Shown here: in pieces, positions 8,821 to 16,599 of the stretch | Layout: each line of letters starts with the position of its first letter | Numbering within the stretch: position 1 is the first letter of the stretch | Notes under the pieces: model-generated | What the model was told of the DNA's origin: nothing | What the model saw: the letters and a program-made list of their open reading frames with translations, nothing else | Databases searched by the model: none | Source: Streptomyces albireticuli | GTDB taxonomy: Bacteria > Actinomycetota > Actinomycetes > Streptomycetales > Streptomycetaceae | DNA: 64,000 nt | Assembly (NCBI RefSeq): GCF_021228125.1 | Contig: NZ_JAJQQS010000014.1 | Span: forward strand, 62,001 to 126,000 | Reading direction: 5' to 3' | Program-made: the position numbers and the translations under genes

Positions 8821-10140
8821 ATGCCTCTGCTCGACGAATCCGCTCTGCACGGCTCCCTCCAGGATCCGGTGCTGGGCTCCATCAGCTTCCTCAACGAGGT
8901 CATGGGCCGCTATCCCGACGCGATCTCCTTCGCGCCGGGCGCACCGCGGCTGCTGCACCTGGAGAACACCGATCTCTCCCACTACACCGACGTCTACCTC
9001 GACCACCTGCGGACCTCGCGCGGCCTGACGGACGAGCGGGCCCGCCGCCTCCTGCACGAGTACGGACCGAGCCGCGGCCTGATCAACGACATCGTCGCCG
9101 AGGCCCTCGGCCGCGACCACGGGATGGCCACCCGGCCGGAGTCCGTGGTGATCACCGTCGGCGCGCAGGAGGCCATGTTCCTCACCCTGCGCGCGCTGTG
9201 CCCCTCCCCCGGTGACCTGCTGGCGGTGGCCACCCCCAGCTATGTGGGCATCGTGGGAGCGGCTCGGCTGCTGGACGTGGGCGTGGTCGGTGTGGCCGAC
9301 ACCGATCGGGGCCCCGATCTGGACGAGCTGCGCGCGGCCTGCCGTGCCGCCCGTGCCGAGGGACGTCGCGTCCGCGCCCTGTACGTGGCGCCGGACTACG
9401 CCAACCCCTCCGGCACCGTGATGGGCCTGGCCGACCGTCATGCCCTGCTGGCCGTGGCCGAGGAGGAGGACCTCCTCCTGCTGGAGGACGGCGCCTACGC
9501 CTTCACCGCGCCCCCGGGCGCGGAGGTGCCGCCGCTGAAGGCCCTCGACCGCGATACCCGCGTCATCTACCTGGGCACCTTCGCCAAGGTCTGCCTGCCC
9601 GGTGCCCGGGTCGGCTTCGTCGTCGCGGACCAGCCCGTGACCGGCTCCGGCAGGGATCGGCTGCTCGCCGACGAGCTGGCCGTGCTCAAGAGCATGGTCA
9701 CGGTCAACACGGCCCCGCTGAGCCAGGCCGTCATCGCCGGCATGCTCCTCGAGCACGGCGGTTCCCTGGCCGGTCTGGGCCGCGAACGCGCCCGGGTCTA
9801 CCGGGAGAACCTCACCTTCCTGCTGGACGCCCTGGACCGGCACGTCGGCTCCCGCCCGGAGCTGACCGGTGCCGTGACCTGGAACCGCCCCCGAGGGGGC
9901 TTCTTCGTCCGGATGCGGCTGCCCGTGCCCGCGGACACCGCGCTGCTGAAGCGCTGCGCGGCCGGGCACGGCGTGCTGTGGACGCCCATGGCGCCGTTCT
10001 GGATCGGCGACGCCGGTGACCACGAACTGCGCCTGTCCTGCAGCTACCTGGACACACCCGCGATCGAGGAGGGGGTGCGCCGCCTGGCGGGCTTCCTCCA
10101 GGAGATCGTCCCGACACACACAAGGATCCACACATCGTGA
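8821..10140 (+). CDS. hpgT: HpgT-like aminotransferase forming Dpg
   Basis: A 439-residue class I/II PLP aminotransferase of the MocR/2-aminoadipate type. The PLP lysine is K256 in GTFAKVCLPGARVGF; ALYVAPDYANPSG is the conserved pyridine-contact segment, and DELRLSCSYLD is the C-terminal substrate-Arg region. In glycopeptide pathways HpgT/Pgat converts the arylglyoxylates to Hpg and Dpg. Because it directly follows dpgC and no Hpg genes (HmaS, Hmo) are present, it should make 3,5-dihydroxyphenylglycine here. Its stop overlaps the GTG start of the methyltransferase. Confidence 0.9.
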   Translation: MPLLDESALHGSLQDPVLGSISFLNEVMGRYPDAISFAPGAPRLLHLENTDLSHYTDVYLDHLRTSRGLTDERARRLLHEYGPSRGLINDIVAEALGRDHGMATRPESVVITVGAQEAMFLTLRALCPSPGDLLAVATPSYVGIVGAARLLDVGVVGVADTDRGPDLDELRAACRAARAEGRRVRALYVAPDYANPSGTVMGLADRHALLAVAEEEDLLLLEDGAYAFTAPPGAEVPPLKALDRDTRVIYLGTFAKVCLPGARVGFVVADQPVTGSGRDRLLADELAVLKSMVTVNTAPLSQAVIAGMLLEHGGSLAGLGRERARVYRENLTFLLDALDRHVGSRPELTGAVTWNRPRGGFFVRMRLPVPADTALLKRCAAGHGVLWTPMAPFWIGDAGDHELRLSCSYLDTPAIEEGVRRLAGFLQEIVPTHTRIHTS

Positions 10141-11174
10141 ACGACGCCCCCGACACCAGCCGGCTCCTGGAGCGCTTCGGCCTGATCGTCAACGGACCGG
10201 CACTCTTCAACGCCCTCGTGGCCGGCATCGAGCTGGGTGTCTTCGACACGCTCGCCGAGGGGCCCGCCCCGTTCGAGACGGTGCGGGCCCGTACCCAGCT
10301 GCCGACGCACCAGCTGCGCGTCCTGATGCACGCCCTGTGCGCCACCGAGCTGGTGGACAAGGAGGACGGCCGGTACTCCAACACCGCGGTCGCCGCGGAG
10401 CTCCTCACCGGTGACGGTCCCGACAGCTGGAAGCACATCCTGCGCGGCTGGCAGGACATCTACTACCCGGCGTTCCCGCACGCCACGACCGCGCTGCGGG
10501 CCGGCACCAACACGGCCCTGGCCGGGTACCCGGGGGACGAGCCCACCCTGTACCAGCGGCTGTCCCACGTTCCCGAGCGGGAGGCGGTCCTGCACGCCTC
10601 CATGTCGGCGTTCACCCTGCAGAGCATGAGCGGCCTGCTGGACCACATCGGCCTGGCCCCCGGGGAGCGGCTGCTGGACATCGGCGGCGGCGACGGCACG
10701 ACGGCCCGTGAGCTGCTCGCGCGCTTCCCCGGGAACACGGTCACCATCTTCGACCTGCCGAGCGTCGTCGCGCTCGCCGAGGAGAGCGAAGGCACCGCCG
10801 CGGACGGCCGGATCACCTACCAGGGGGGCGACCTCTTCGAGGACGACTTCCCCGGGGGCGTGGACGCCGTACTGTTCAGCCACTGCCTGGAGGTGCTCTC
10901 GCCCGAGCGCATCCTCGTCCTGCTGCGCAAGGCGCACGCGGCGCTGCGTCCGGGCGGCCGCCTGTTCATCTACGGGTTCACGCTCAACGACCAGGAGCGC
11001 GGCGTCTACTCCGCCCGGCTCTCGCTGTACCTCACCGTGCTGGCCACCGGTCAGGGGCTGGCGTACCCGGTGGAGGAGTACGAGCGGCTGATGCGCGAGG
11101 CCGGTTTCCCCTCCGTCGAGGCGATCACCGGTCTGCCCTACGAGCACAGCCTGATGGTCGCCACCAAGGCATGA
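10137..11174 (+). CDS. SAM-dependent methyltransferase (O-methyltransferase family 2)
   Basis: A 345-residue methyltransferase with an N-terminal winged-helix dimerisation region (ALFNALVAGIELGVFDTLA) and a Rossmann SAM site, LLDIGGGDGTTARELL, near residues 178-193. The acidic loop after strand 2 is TIFDLPSVV. It is coupled to hpgT by a GTGA overlap, so the substrate is probably Dpg or a Dpg intermediate. Members of this family usually methylate oxygen, but close relatives acting on tyrosine-type rings (SfmM2, SacF) methylate carbon, so C- versus O-methylation is open. C-methylation followed by P450 oxidation would give a pheganomycin-like hydroxymethyl ring. Confidence 0.88.
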   Translation: MNDAPDTSRLLERFGLIVNGPALFNALVAGIELGVFDTLAEGPAPFETVRARTQLPTHQLRVLMHALCATELVDKEDGRYSNTAVAAELLTGDGPDSWKHILRGWQDIYYPAFPHATTALRAGTNTALAGYPGDEPTLYQRLSHVPEREAVLHASMSAFTLQSMSGLLDHIGLAPGERLLDIGGGDGTTARELLARFPGNTVTIFDLPSVVALAEESEGTAADGRITYQGGDLFEDDFPGGVDAVLFSHCLEVLSPERILVLLRKAHAALRPGGRLFIYGFTLNDQERGVYSARLSLYLTVLATGQGLAYPVEEYERLMREAGFPSVEAITGLPYEHSLMVATKA

Positions 11175-11223
11175 CCCGTGGCGGGGTGCCCGGCCCGGCC
11201 GGACGGGCACCCCGCGTACCCGG

Positions 11224-11284
11224 AACGCCCCTGGCCGGGCGCGGCACGAAGGAGATCTCCGTACCGCGCCCGGCCAGGGGCGTT
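11224..11284. terminator. Strong bidirectional terminator hairpin
   Basis: A perfect 21-bp inverted repeat has arms at 11224-11244 and 11264-11284 (beginning AACGCCCCTGG and ending CCAGGGGCGTT) around a 19-nt loop. It lies in the 130-bp gap between the converging methyltransferase and ABC-transporter genes, ending the dpgABC-hpgT transcript and the exporter transcript. Confidence 0.85.
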
Positions 11285-11304
11285 TCGCCGTGGGCGCCGG
11301 GGCG

Positions 11305-13044
11305 TCAGACGCCGGCTCCGTGCCAGGATCGCCACAGGGCGGCGTAGGCGCCGTCCTTGCGCAGCAGCTCGGTGTGGGAGCCGTCCTCGACGATCCGGCC
11401 GCCGTCCATCACCAGCACCCGGTCCGCGTCGTGCGCGGTGTGCAGGCGGTGCGCGACCGAGATGACCGTACGGCCGGCCGTCACGGCGGCCAGGGAGCGC
11501 TCCACGTCACGGGCCGAGCGCGGGCTGAGCAGGGAGGTCGCCTCGTCGAGCACGAGGGTGTGGGGGTCGCTCAGCAGCAGACGGGCCAGCGACAGCTGCT
11601 GGGCCCGGTCGGGGGCGAGCTCCGCGCCGGGGCCCTGGAGGGACGCGTCCAGACCCGTCTCACAGGCCCAGTCCCAGGCCCCCACGGCTTCCAGCGCGGC
11701 GCGCAGTTCCTTCTCGTCCGCCTCCGGCGCGGCCAGCAGGAGGTTGTCCCGGAGGGTGCCGCGGAAGATGTGGTGGTCCTGTGTGACCAGAGCGATCTCC
11801 GCGCGCAGCGTGGAGCGCGGGATGTCGGCCAGCGGCACGTCGCCGACCGTGACCGTGCCGGTGGAGGGCCGGTCGGTGCCGGTGAGCAGCCGGACCAGGG
11901 TCGTCTTGCCCGCTCCGGACGGCCCGACCACGGCCACCCGCTCACCCTGACGAATGGTCAGGTCGATGTCGCGCAGGACCTCCTGGCCGTCGGTGTAGGC
12001 GAAGCCGGCTCCGCTCAGCCGGAGGTCCCGGTGGGCCGCGGCGCGCTCGGGAGCGGCCGCGGCGTGCTCGGGGTCGGCTTCCTGACGGACACCCAGCAGG
12101 CGCGCCAGGGAGGCGCCGCCGACCTGGAGCTTGTCCTGCCAGAACAGCAGGATGTCGATCTGCCCGGTCAGCTGCTGGGTGTAGAGGGTGGCGGCGGTGA
12201 CTCCCGCCAGTGAGACCCACCCCTGGTCGTAGGCCAGACCGCCCAGGACGACGGTGAGCACGGTGGGCAGGGCGATGGCGGTGTCGGTGACGGGCAGGAA
12301 GACGGAGCGCAGCCACAGGGTGTGCCGCTGTGCTCCGTACGTCTTCTCCACGGCCCGGTCCATGCGCGCGGTGCGCTGCGGCACCCGGCTCAGGGCCTCG
12401 ACGGTGCGGGCGCCGGCGACGGTCTCGGCGAGGGTCTCCGCGGTCTGTGCGTAGGACGTCCGCTCGCGCAGGTAGCCCTCGCGGGCACGGCCGAGGTACC
12501 AGCGGGTGACGGGCCACAGCACGGGCACCAGGAGCAGGACGGGCACGACCATGAGCCAGCCGGTGAGCAGCAGCGCGCCGACCGTGGTGGCGATGGTGGT
12601 CAGGGCCACGAGGGTGCTCGGCAGGGCGTAGCGGGCGACGCGGGCGAGGGCGTCGACGTCGCGGGTGGAGCGGGTGAGGACGTCGCCGACGCCTGCCTCC
12701 TCCACGCGCGCCAGGGGGAGGCGCAGGAGGTCGTCGAGGAACTCCTCGCGCAGTTCGGCGACCACCTTCTCCGACAGCCGGGCCGTGCTGCTGACCGCCA
12801 GGCCGAGCAGGAGGGACTGGGCCAGGACGAAGGCGAGGATCAGGACGGCGGCCGTGGAGACCGAGTCGACCCCGGCCCGGACATCCTCCACCAGGTCGCC
12901 GAGCAGGCGCGGGGCGGTGAGTCCGCACGCGGTGCTCAGCCCGTGGAGGCCGAGGACCGTCGCCAGTTCCCCGGGGTGCTTCAGCACGAGGCGGCGGGCG
13001 TGGCGCCGTGCCTCCTGCGAGGAAACGACGGGCAGTACGGTCAC
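11305..13044 (-). CDS. ABC exporter half (intact Walker A/B, degenerate signature)
   Basis: A 579-residue half-transporter: six-helix export domain, then an ATPase domain. Walker A (VGPSGAGKTTLVRL) and Walker B (TLVLDEATSLL) are intact, and the switch is AHRLHTAHDADRVLVMDGG. The signature loop is abnormal: LAPDRAQQLSLARLLL replaces LSGGQxQ. The GTG start at 13044 overlaps the stop of the upstream half-transporter gene (GTGA); the open frame further upstream is a shadow of that gene. Together they form a heterodimeric exporter, probably for the product of this locus. Confidence 0.92.
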   Translation of the reverse strand: MTVLPVVSSQEARRHARRLVLKHPGELATVLGLHGLSTACGLTAPRLLGDLVEDVRAGVDSVSTAAVLILAFVLAQSLLLGLAVSSTARLSEKVVAELREEFLDDLLRLPLARVEEAGVGDVLTRSTRDVDALARVARYALPSTLVALTTIATTVGALLLTGWLMVVPVLLLVPVLWPVTRWYLGRAREGYLRERTSYAQTAETLAETVAGARTVEALSRVPQRTARMDRAVEKTYGAQRHTLWLRSVFLPVTDTAIALPTVLTVVLGGLAYDQGWVSLAGVTAATLYTQQLTGQIDILLFWQDKLQVGGASLARLLGVRQEADPEHAAAAPERAAAHRDLRLSGAGFAYTDGQEVLRDIDLTIRQGERVAVVGPSGAGKTTLVRLLTGTDRPSTGTVTVGDVPLADIPRSTLRAEIALVTQDHHIFRGTLRDNLLLAAPEADEKELRAALEAVGAWDWACETGLDASLQGPGAELAPDRAQQLSLARLLLSDPHTLVLDEATSLLSPRSARDVERSLAAVTAGRTVISVAHRLHTAHDADRVLVMDGGRIVEDGSHTELLRKDGAYAALWRSWHGAGV

Positions 13045-14765
13045 GTCGGGTCGCCTTCCCTGGTCACGAGTGAGTGGTAGCGGCCGTCGGCCAGCAGCTT
13101 GTGGTGCGGTCCGGTCGCGGCGACGGTGGTGGTGTCGTCCACGTAGGCCACATGGTCGGCCTGGCCGAGGACGACGGGGCTGGTGGTGAACACCACGGTG
13201 GTGCGCCCGTCGCGGTGCGCGCGCAGCCGCTGGACGAGCCGGGCCTCGGTGTGGGCGTCCAGGGCGCTGGTCGGTTCCACGAGCAGCAGGACCTCGGGGT
13301 CGGCCGCCAGGGCGCGGAGCAGCCGCAGGCGCTGGCGTTCGCCGCCGGAGAAGTTCCGGCCCGCGCTGCGCACCTCGCCGTCGAGGCCGCCGGGCAGGGC
13401 GTCGACGACCTCGCGTGCGACGACGGTCCCGGTGAGTTCGAGCAGGTCCTGGCGTGTGGTGCGGCCGAGGGGGTCGAGTTCGGCGTGCAGGGGGCCGGCG
13501 AAGAGGCGGTCGTCGTTGCGCAGGACCATGACGCGCGCACGGGTGTCGTCGAGGGGGCGTGCGCGCAGTGGCTCGTCCCCCCAGGTGACGTCGGATTCCG
13601 TGTAGCGGCCCAGGCGGTCGGCCAGGGTGGCGGCGTCGGCGGGGGAAGCGCAGGCGACGGCGGTGAACGAGCCGGGCCGGACGGTCAGCCGTGACAGCGG
13701 GTCGGTCAGCGGGCCCTCGGGGGCCGGTGTGCCGGTGTGCCGGTCGTCCGCCCCGTCGGCGTCGCCGGGGAGCAGGCGCTCGGCGCGCAGGAAGCGGCAG
13801 ACGCGTTCGGCGGAGATCTGGCCGCGGGTGAGCGCCTCGAAGGAGTCGGTCAGCCAGCGCAGCGGGGTCGCCAGGAAGACGGCGTAGCCGTAGAACGCGA
13901 CGAGTTGTCCGACGGTGAGGGTGCCGTCGAGGACGAGACGGGCGCCCAGCCAGACCACGACGGTGCCCAACGCGCCGGGCAGGAAGGTCTTGACGGCCGC
14001 CAGCGCTCCTTCGGAGCGGGCGGTCAGCGTCGCGAGCCGCCGGGTCCGCTGGGATTCCTCGCGGTACCGCTCGGCGAACCGTGCGGCGCCGCCGAAGCCG
14101 TGCAGGACGCCGAGTCCGGTGGTGGTGTCGACGGCGAAGGCCGCCAGTTCCCCCTGCTGTTTGCGCAGGGCTCCCTGACGGCGCCGCAGGGGGCGTACGG
14201 CCAGGGTCATCAGCCATACGATCAGCGGGACGCCCGTCAGGACGGTCAGGCCCAGTTGCCAGGCGCTGGAGAGCATGATCACGGCGATCAGGACGATCGC
14301 GACGACGGCGCCGGCGCCGCGGGACGTGGCCGCCAGGGCACGGCCGATGGGCTCGATGTCACCCGTGCCGATGTTGACGACCTCACCGGTGGACGCGTGC
14401 TTCCGCAGGTCCGCGCCGAGCACGGCGGCGTGCCGGTTGACGTATTGCATCGCGCGGAAGGACGGGCCGGAATTGACGGCGAAATCACAACGCTCCTGGA
14501 GCGTGGTGGTACCCGCCTGCATCACGACGAGGGCGAGCAGAATGCCGCTCCACAGCCACAGGGCACTGCGGTCGTGAGCCACGATGCCGCGGTCGATGGC
14601 TAGCCCAAGTACCACGGGGACCAGGGACTTGGCGACCATCGTCGCCACGCCGTAGACCATGCCGAGGAAGAGAGGTATTCGGAATTCCGAACCGAGCCGG
14701 AGGATAAAGCGGACCGGCGAGCGGCAGTCAGGGATACTTGAATCGGATATAAGAAAAGCGCGCAC
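13041..14765 (-). CDS. ABC exporter half (lost Walker A, intact signature)
   Basis: A 574-residue half-transporter with six predicted membrane helices (e.g. LFLGMVYGVATMVAKSLVPVV, VVAIVLIAVIML) and an ATPase domain that has lost nucleotide-binding residues. The Walker A position reads ACASPADAATLADRL, with no GKT/S. Walker B is LLLVEPTSALD, lacking the usual aspartate. The signature FSGGERQRLRLLRAL is perfect. It complements the following gene exactly, so the pair should have one hydrolytic site. The GTG at 14765 has no clear ribosome-binding site, so the true start may differ. Transcription probably begins in the A/T-rich gap upstream. Confidence 0.9.
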   Translation of the reverse strand: MRAFLISDSSIPDCRSPVRFILRLGSEFRIPLFLGMVYGVATMVAKSLVPVVLGLAIDRGIVAHDRSALWLWSGILLALVVMQAGTTTLQERCDFAVNSGPSFRAMQYVNRHAAVLGADLRKHASTGEVVNIGTGDIEPIGRALAATSRGAGAVVAIVLIAVIMLSSAWQLGLTVLTGVPLIVWLMTLAVRPLRRRQGALRKQQGELAAFAVDTTTGLGVLHGFGGAARFAERYREESQRTRRLATLTARSEGALAAVKTFLPGALGTVVVWLGARLVLDGTLTVGQLVAFYGYAVFLATPLRWLTDSFEALTRGQISAERVCRFLRAERLLPGDADGADDRHTGTPAPEGPLTDPLSRLTVRPGSFTAVACASPADAATLADRLGRYTESDVTWGDEPLRARPLDDTRARVMVLRNDDRLFAGPLHAELDPLGRTTRQDLLELTGTVVAREVVDALPGGLDGEVRSAGRNFSGGERQRLRLLRALAADPEVLLLVEPTSALDAHTEARLVQRLRAHRDGRTTVVFTTSPVVLGQADHVAYVDDTTTVAATGPHHKLLADGRYHSLVTREGDPT

Positions 14766-14958
14766 GGCGTAAAAATATCAGAAAGTGAATGCCTGTCAGT
14801 TGCATCGAATCTGCCGATTCCACATGCCGGGCCATCTGGCTCTTCAGCCCGACGCGGGACGTGATGGCTGGTCAACCGGGTGATGGGCGCGGTCGAGTAT
14901 CCCATGGAACTGCTGGTTCCGACCATCAACCAACACGTTGTAAGGTAAGGCGCTGGCA
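14766..14958. promoter_or_regulatory. Divergent promoter region with half iron-box-like site
   Basis: The gap between the leftward exporter genes and the rightward operon. It starts with an A/T-rich stretch (14766-14790). A short inverted repeat GGAAC-N5-GTTCC lies near 14906-14920. TAAGGTAAGGC at 14941-14951 matches 9 of 11 positions of the left half of the DmdR/IdeR iron box (TTAGGTTAGGC), but the right half matches at only two positions. Iron control is therefore a suggestion, not a call. No confident -10/-35 pair was identified. Confidence 0.35.
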
Positions 14959-15243
14959 ATGCGAGGGGGACTTCGGAAGCTCGTTCAAGTGCTTCCGGGG
15001 CCGTTTGCCCAGGGGCGGTGGACGCTCCCGTGGACCCGCCTCGTCACGCCATGGTGGAGTCGCCTTCGTTTCAGGTCCGCGAGTGGGACCGGATGCCCGC
15101 TGCGATCGCCCGGAATGCGGGGTGGAAACGGCCGGGAACCGCAGAGCGACTTCGACACCGGAATCCGGCCGCTGGGCTTCCAGAACGCGCCGGTGGTCGT
15201 CAAGGCCGCCGGAGCCCGACCGATGGGGAAGAAACACCCGTGA
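14959..15243 (+). CDS. Small ORF coupled to ATP-grasp gene; possible precursor/leader peptide
   Basis: A 94-codon frame beginning ATG at 14959 with TAAGG 9 nt upstream; its stop overlaps the GTG of the ATP-grasp gene (GTGA), the normal arrangement for a coupled real gene. The last ~40 codons (protein segments SDFDTGIRPLGFQNAP and VVVKAAGARPMGKKHP) look natural, but the first half is odd (four Trp, basic). A second frame from GTG 15018 or ATG 15051 reads naturally in that first half (VESPSFQVREWDRMPAAI, then ARNAG) and would join the C-terminal part by losing one base in the GGGG run near 15118-15121. PGM1-type ligases use a ribosomal precursor, so this is a candidate substrate peptide; it may also be non-coding leader. 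Confidence 0.35.
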   Translation: MRGGLRKLVQVLPGPFAQGRWTLPWTRLVTPWWSRLRFRSASGTGCPLRSPGMRGGNGREPQSDFDTGIRPLGFQNAPVVVKAAGARPMGKKHP

Positions 15244-16559
15244 CCCGTGTACTTGTCGGCAACGATTTCAGCGAGGACGTACGGACCGACCGGGGGTGGA
15301 CCGGGTGGTGGGTCCAGCGGCTGGCGTGGTTCGCCGCCGACGGAGACATCCTGGTACTGCCCGCGGCGATCGACGAGGACTTCCTCGCCTACGCCACCGC
15401 GCTGACCGGCGTCGACCGGAACACGCTCACCGTCGTCGTCCCCCCGAGCGACGAGGGCGGCGAGGGCACGCTCAGCCCCGGCCGGCTGGCCCGGCCCGAG
15501 TTCGTCGCGGCCCTGCGCGCGGCCCTCGGAGGCCGTGCGGTCACCGAGGTCTTCTCCCTGTGGCCGGACGCCGCCGTCGCCCGCCTGGCCCGCACCCTGG
15601 GCGCGCCCGCCGCCCTCCCCGGCTACGGCTTCGTCGACCAGGGCGGCGGACCGCTGACCAACAGCAAGTCCGTCTTCCGCACCCTCGCCGGCGGCGCCGG
15701 CGTGCCCGTCCCGGCGGGCGCGGTCGCCACCAGCAAGGACGTCGCGGAGACCACCATCGTCGAACTCCTCGCGAGCGGTGAGCCGGTGATGGTCAAGCAC
15801 GACTTCCTCTCCGGCGGCCACGGCAACGAGATCCTCAGCACCACCGGCGGCATCCGCCCCATCGGCGCCCGCCGCACCGTCACGGTCCCCGACCGCGCCG
15901 CCGTGCGCGCCTACCTCGACGAACGGTGGGAGTGGCTCACCGGCGGCGGCCGCAGCCGCCCCGTGGTCGAGCGGTACCACCGCGACAGCTCCGCCTACTT
16001 CACCGAGTACCTCATATCCGACGAGGGCGTGGAACTGGCCGGCGACGGCGAGCTGCTGTCCGCCCCGTACGCCGTGGGCCAGGTCATGCCGTGCGTGGGC
16101 CTGGAGCCCGAGGTCATGCGGGCGCTCGTCGACGGCGGGCGCGAGCTGTGCGAATCCCTGCACGCCATGGGATACCGCGGCAGGTGCGCCACCGACGCCA
16201 TCGTCACCCCCCGCCGCGAGGTCCTCTTCACCGAGTACAACGGCCGGATCACCGGCTCGACCCACATCTACGCGGTGCTGGGCGAGCAGGTGATCGGGGA
16301 CGGTTACGGCACGGACCGCCTCATCCTGGAACGCGTGTGGCCCGAGGGCTGGGCGGTCGGCTCCTTCGCCGACGCCCTGGAACGGCTCACCGCCTCGGGG
16401 CACGCCTACGACCCCGCCACCCGTACCGGTGTGCTGTTCACCAACGCCTTCGACGGCCGCAACGGCGTCATGTACTGCATCGCCGCCCCCGACCTGGACA
16501 CCGCCTGGTCCCTCGACCGGCAGCTCGGTTCGCTGTTCGCGCGGAAGTCCGCGCGCTGA
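15240..16559 (+). CDS. ATP-grasp amide/peptide ligase (pre-ATP-grasp, PGM1-like)
   Basis: A 439-residue ATP-grasp ligase, which activates a carboxylate as acyl phosphate and joins it to an amine. The N-terminus (GNDFSED; WFAADGDILVLPAAIDEDFL; LTGVDRNTLTVVVPP) matches my recollection of the pre-ATP-grasp domain of PGM1-related ligases. The nucleotide/metal site follows: VMVKHDFLSGGHGNEIL, PVVERYHRDSSAYFTEYL and FTEYNGRITGSTHIY (E-x-N metal ligands). GGGGAAG precedes the GTG at 15240. PGM1 links a guanidino-dihydroxyphenylglycine to peptides; PvsA of vibrioferrin is an ATP-grasp enzyme in an IucA/IucC pathway. Here it begins a siderophore-type operon next to Dpg genes, so both precedents apply. 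The substrates are unknown. Confidence 0.9.
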   Translation: MTRVLVGNDFSEDVRTDRGWTGWWVQRLAWFAADGDILVLPAAIDEDFLAYATALTGVDRNTLTVVVPPSDEGGEGTLSPGRLARPEFVAALRAALGGRAVTEVFSLWPDAAVARLARTLGAPAALPGYGFVDQGGGPLTNSKSVFRTLAGGAGVPVPAGAVATSKDVAETTIVELLASGEPVMVKHDFLSGGHGNEILSTTGGIRPIGARRTVTVPDRAAVRAYLDERWEWLTGGGRSRPVVERYHRDSSAYFTEYLISDEGVELAGDGELLSAPYAVGQVMPCVGLEPEVMRALVDGGRELCESLHAMGYRGRCATDAIVTPRREVLFTEYNGRITGSTHIYAVLGEQVIGDGYGTDRLILERVWPEGWAVGSFADALERLTASGHAYDPATRTGVLFTNAFDGRNGVMYCIAAPDLDTAWSLDRQLGSLFARKSAR

Positions 16560-16599
16560 CGCCCACCAGGCCCGCCACCGCCCCACCGCGAGGAGACCC

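Noticed and set aside
7150-10131. 993-codon reverse open frame over dpgC/hpgT
   Set aside because: Composition is His/Val/Gly/Arg-rich with no domain; it is a complement shadow of dpgB-dpgC-hpgT, which carry clear motifs.
1869-11174. Glycopeptide-antibiotic (vancomycin-type) cluster
   Set aside because: Only Dpg genes are present; there are no Hpg genes, no heptapeptide NRPS, no cross-linking P450 set and no halogenase.
13045-14217. N-terminal 390-codon extension of the second ABC half-transporter
   Set aside because: The extension is Arg/Pro/His-rich shadow sequence of the upstream transporter; the GTGA overlap at 13041-13044 gives the real start.
14789-15781. 330-codon forward frame across the exporter/ATP-grasp gap
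   Set aside because: It runs through the ATP-grasp gene in the wrong frame as Arg/Pro-rich shadow; only the 14959-15243 frame is coupled to that gene.
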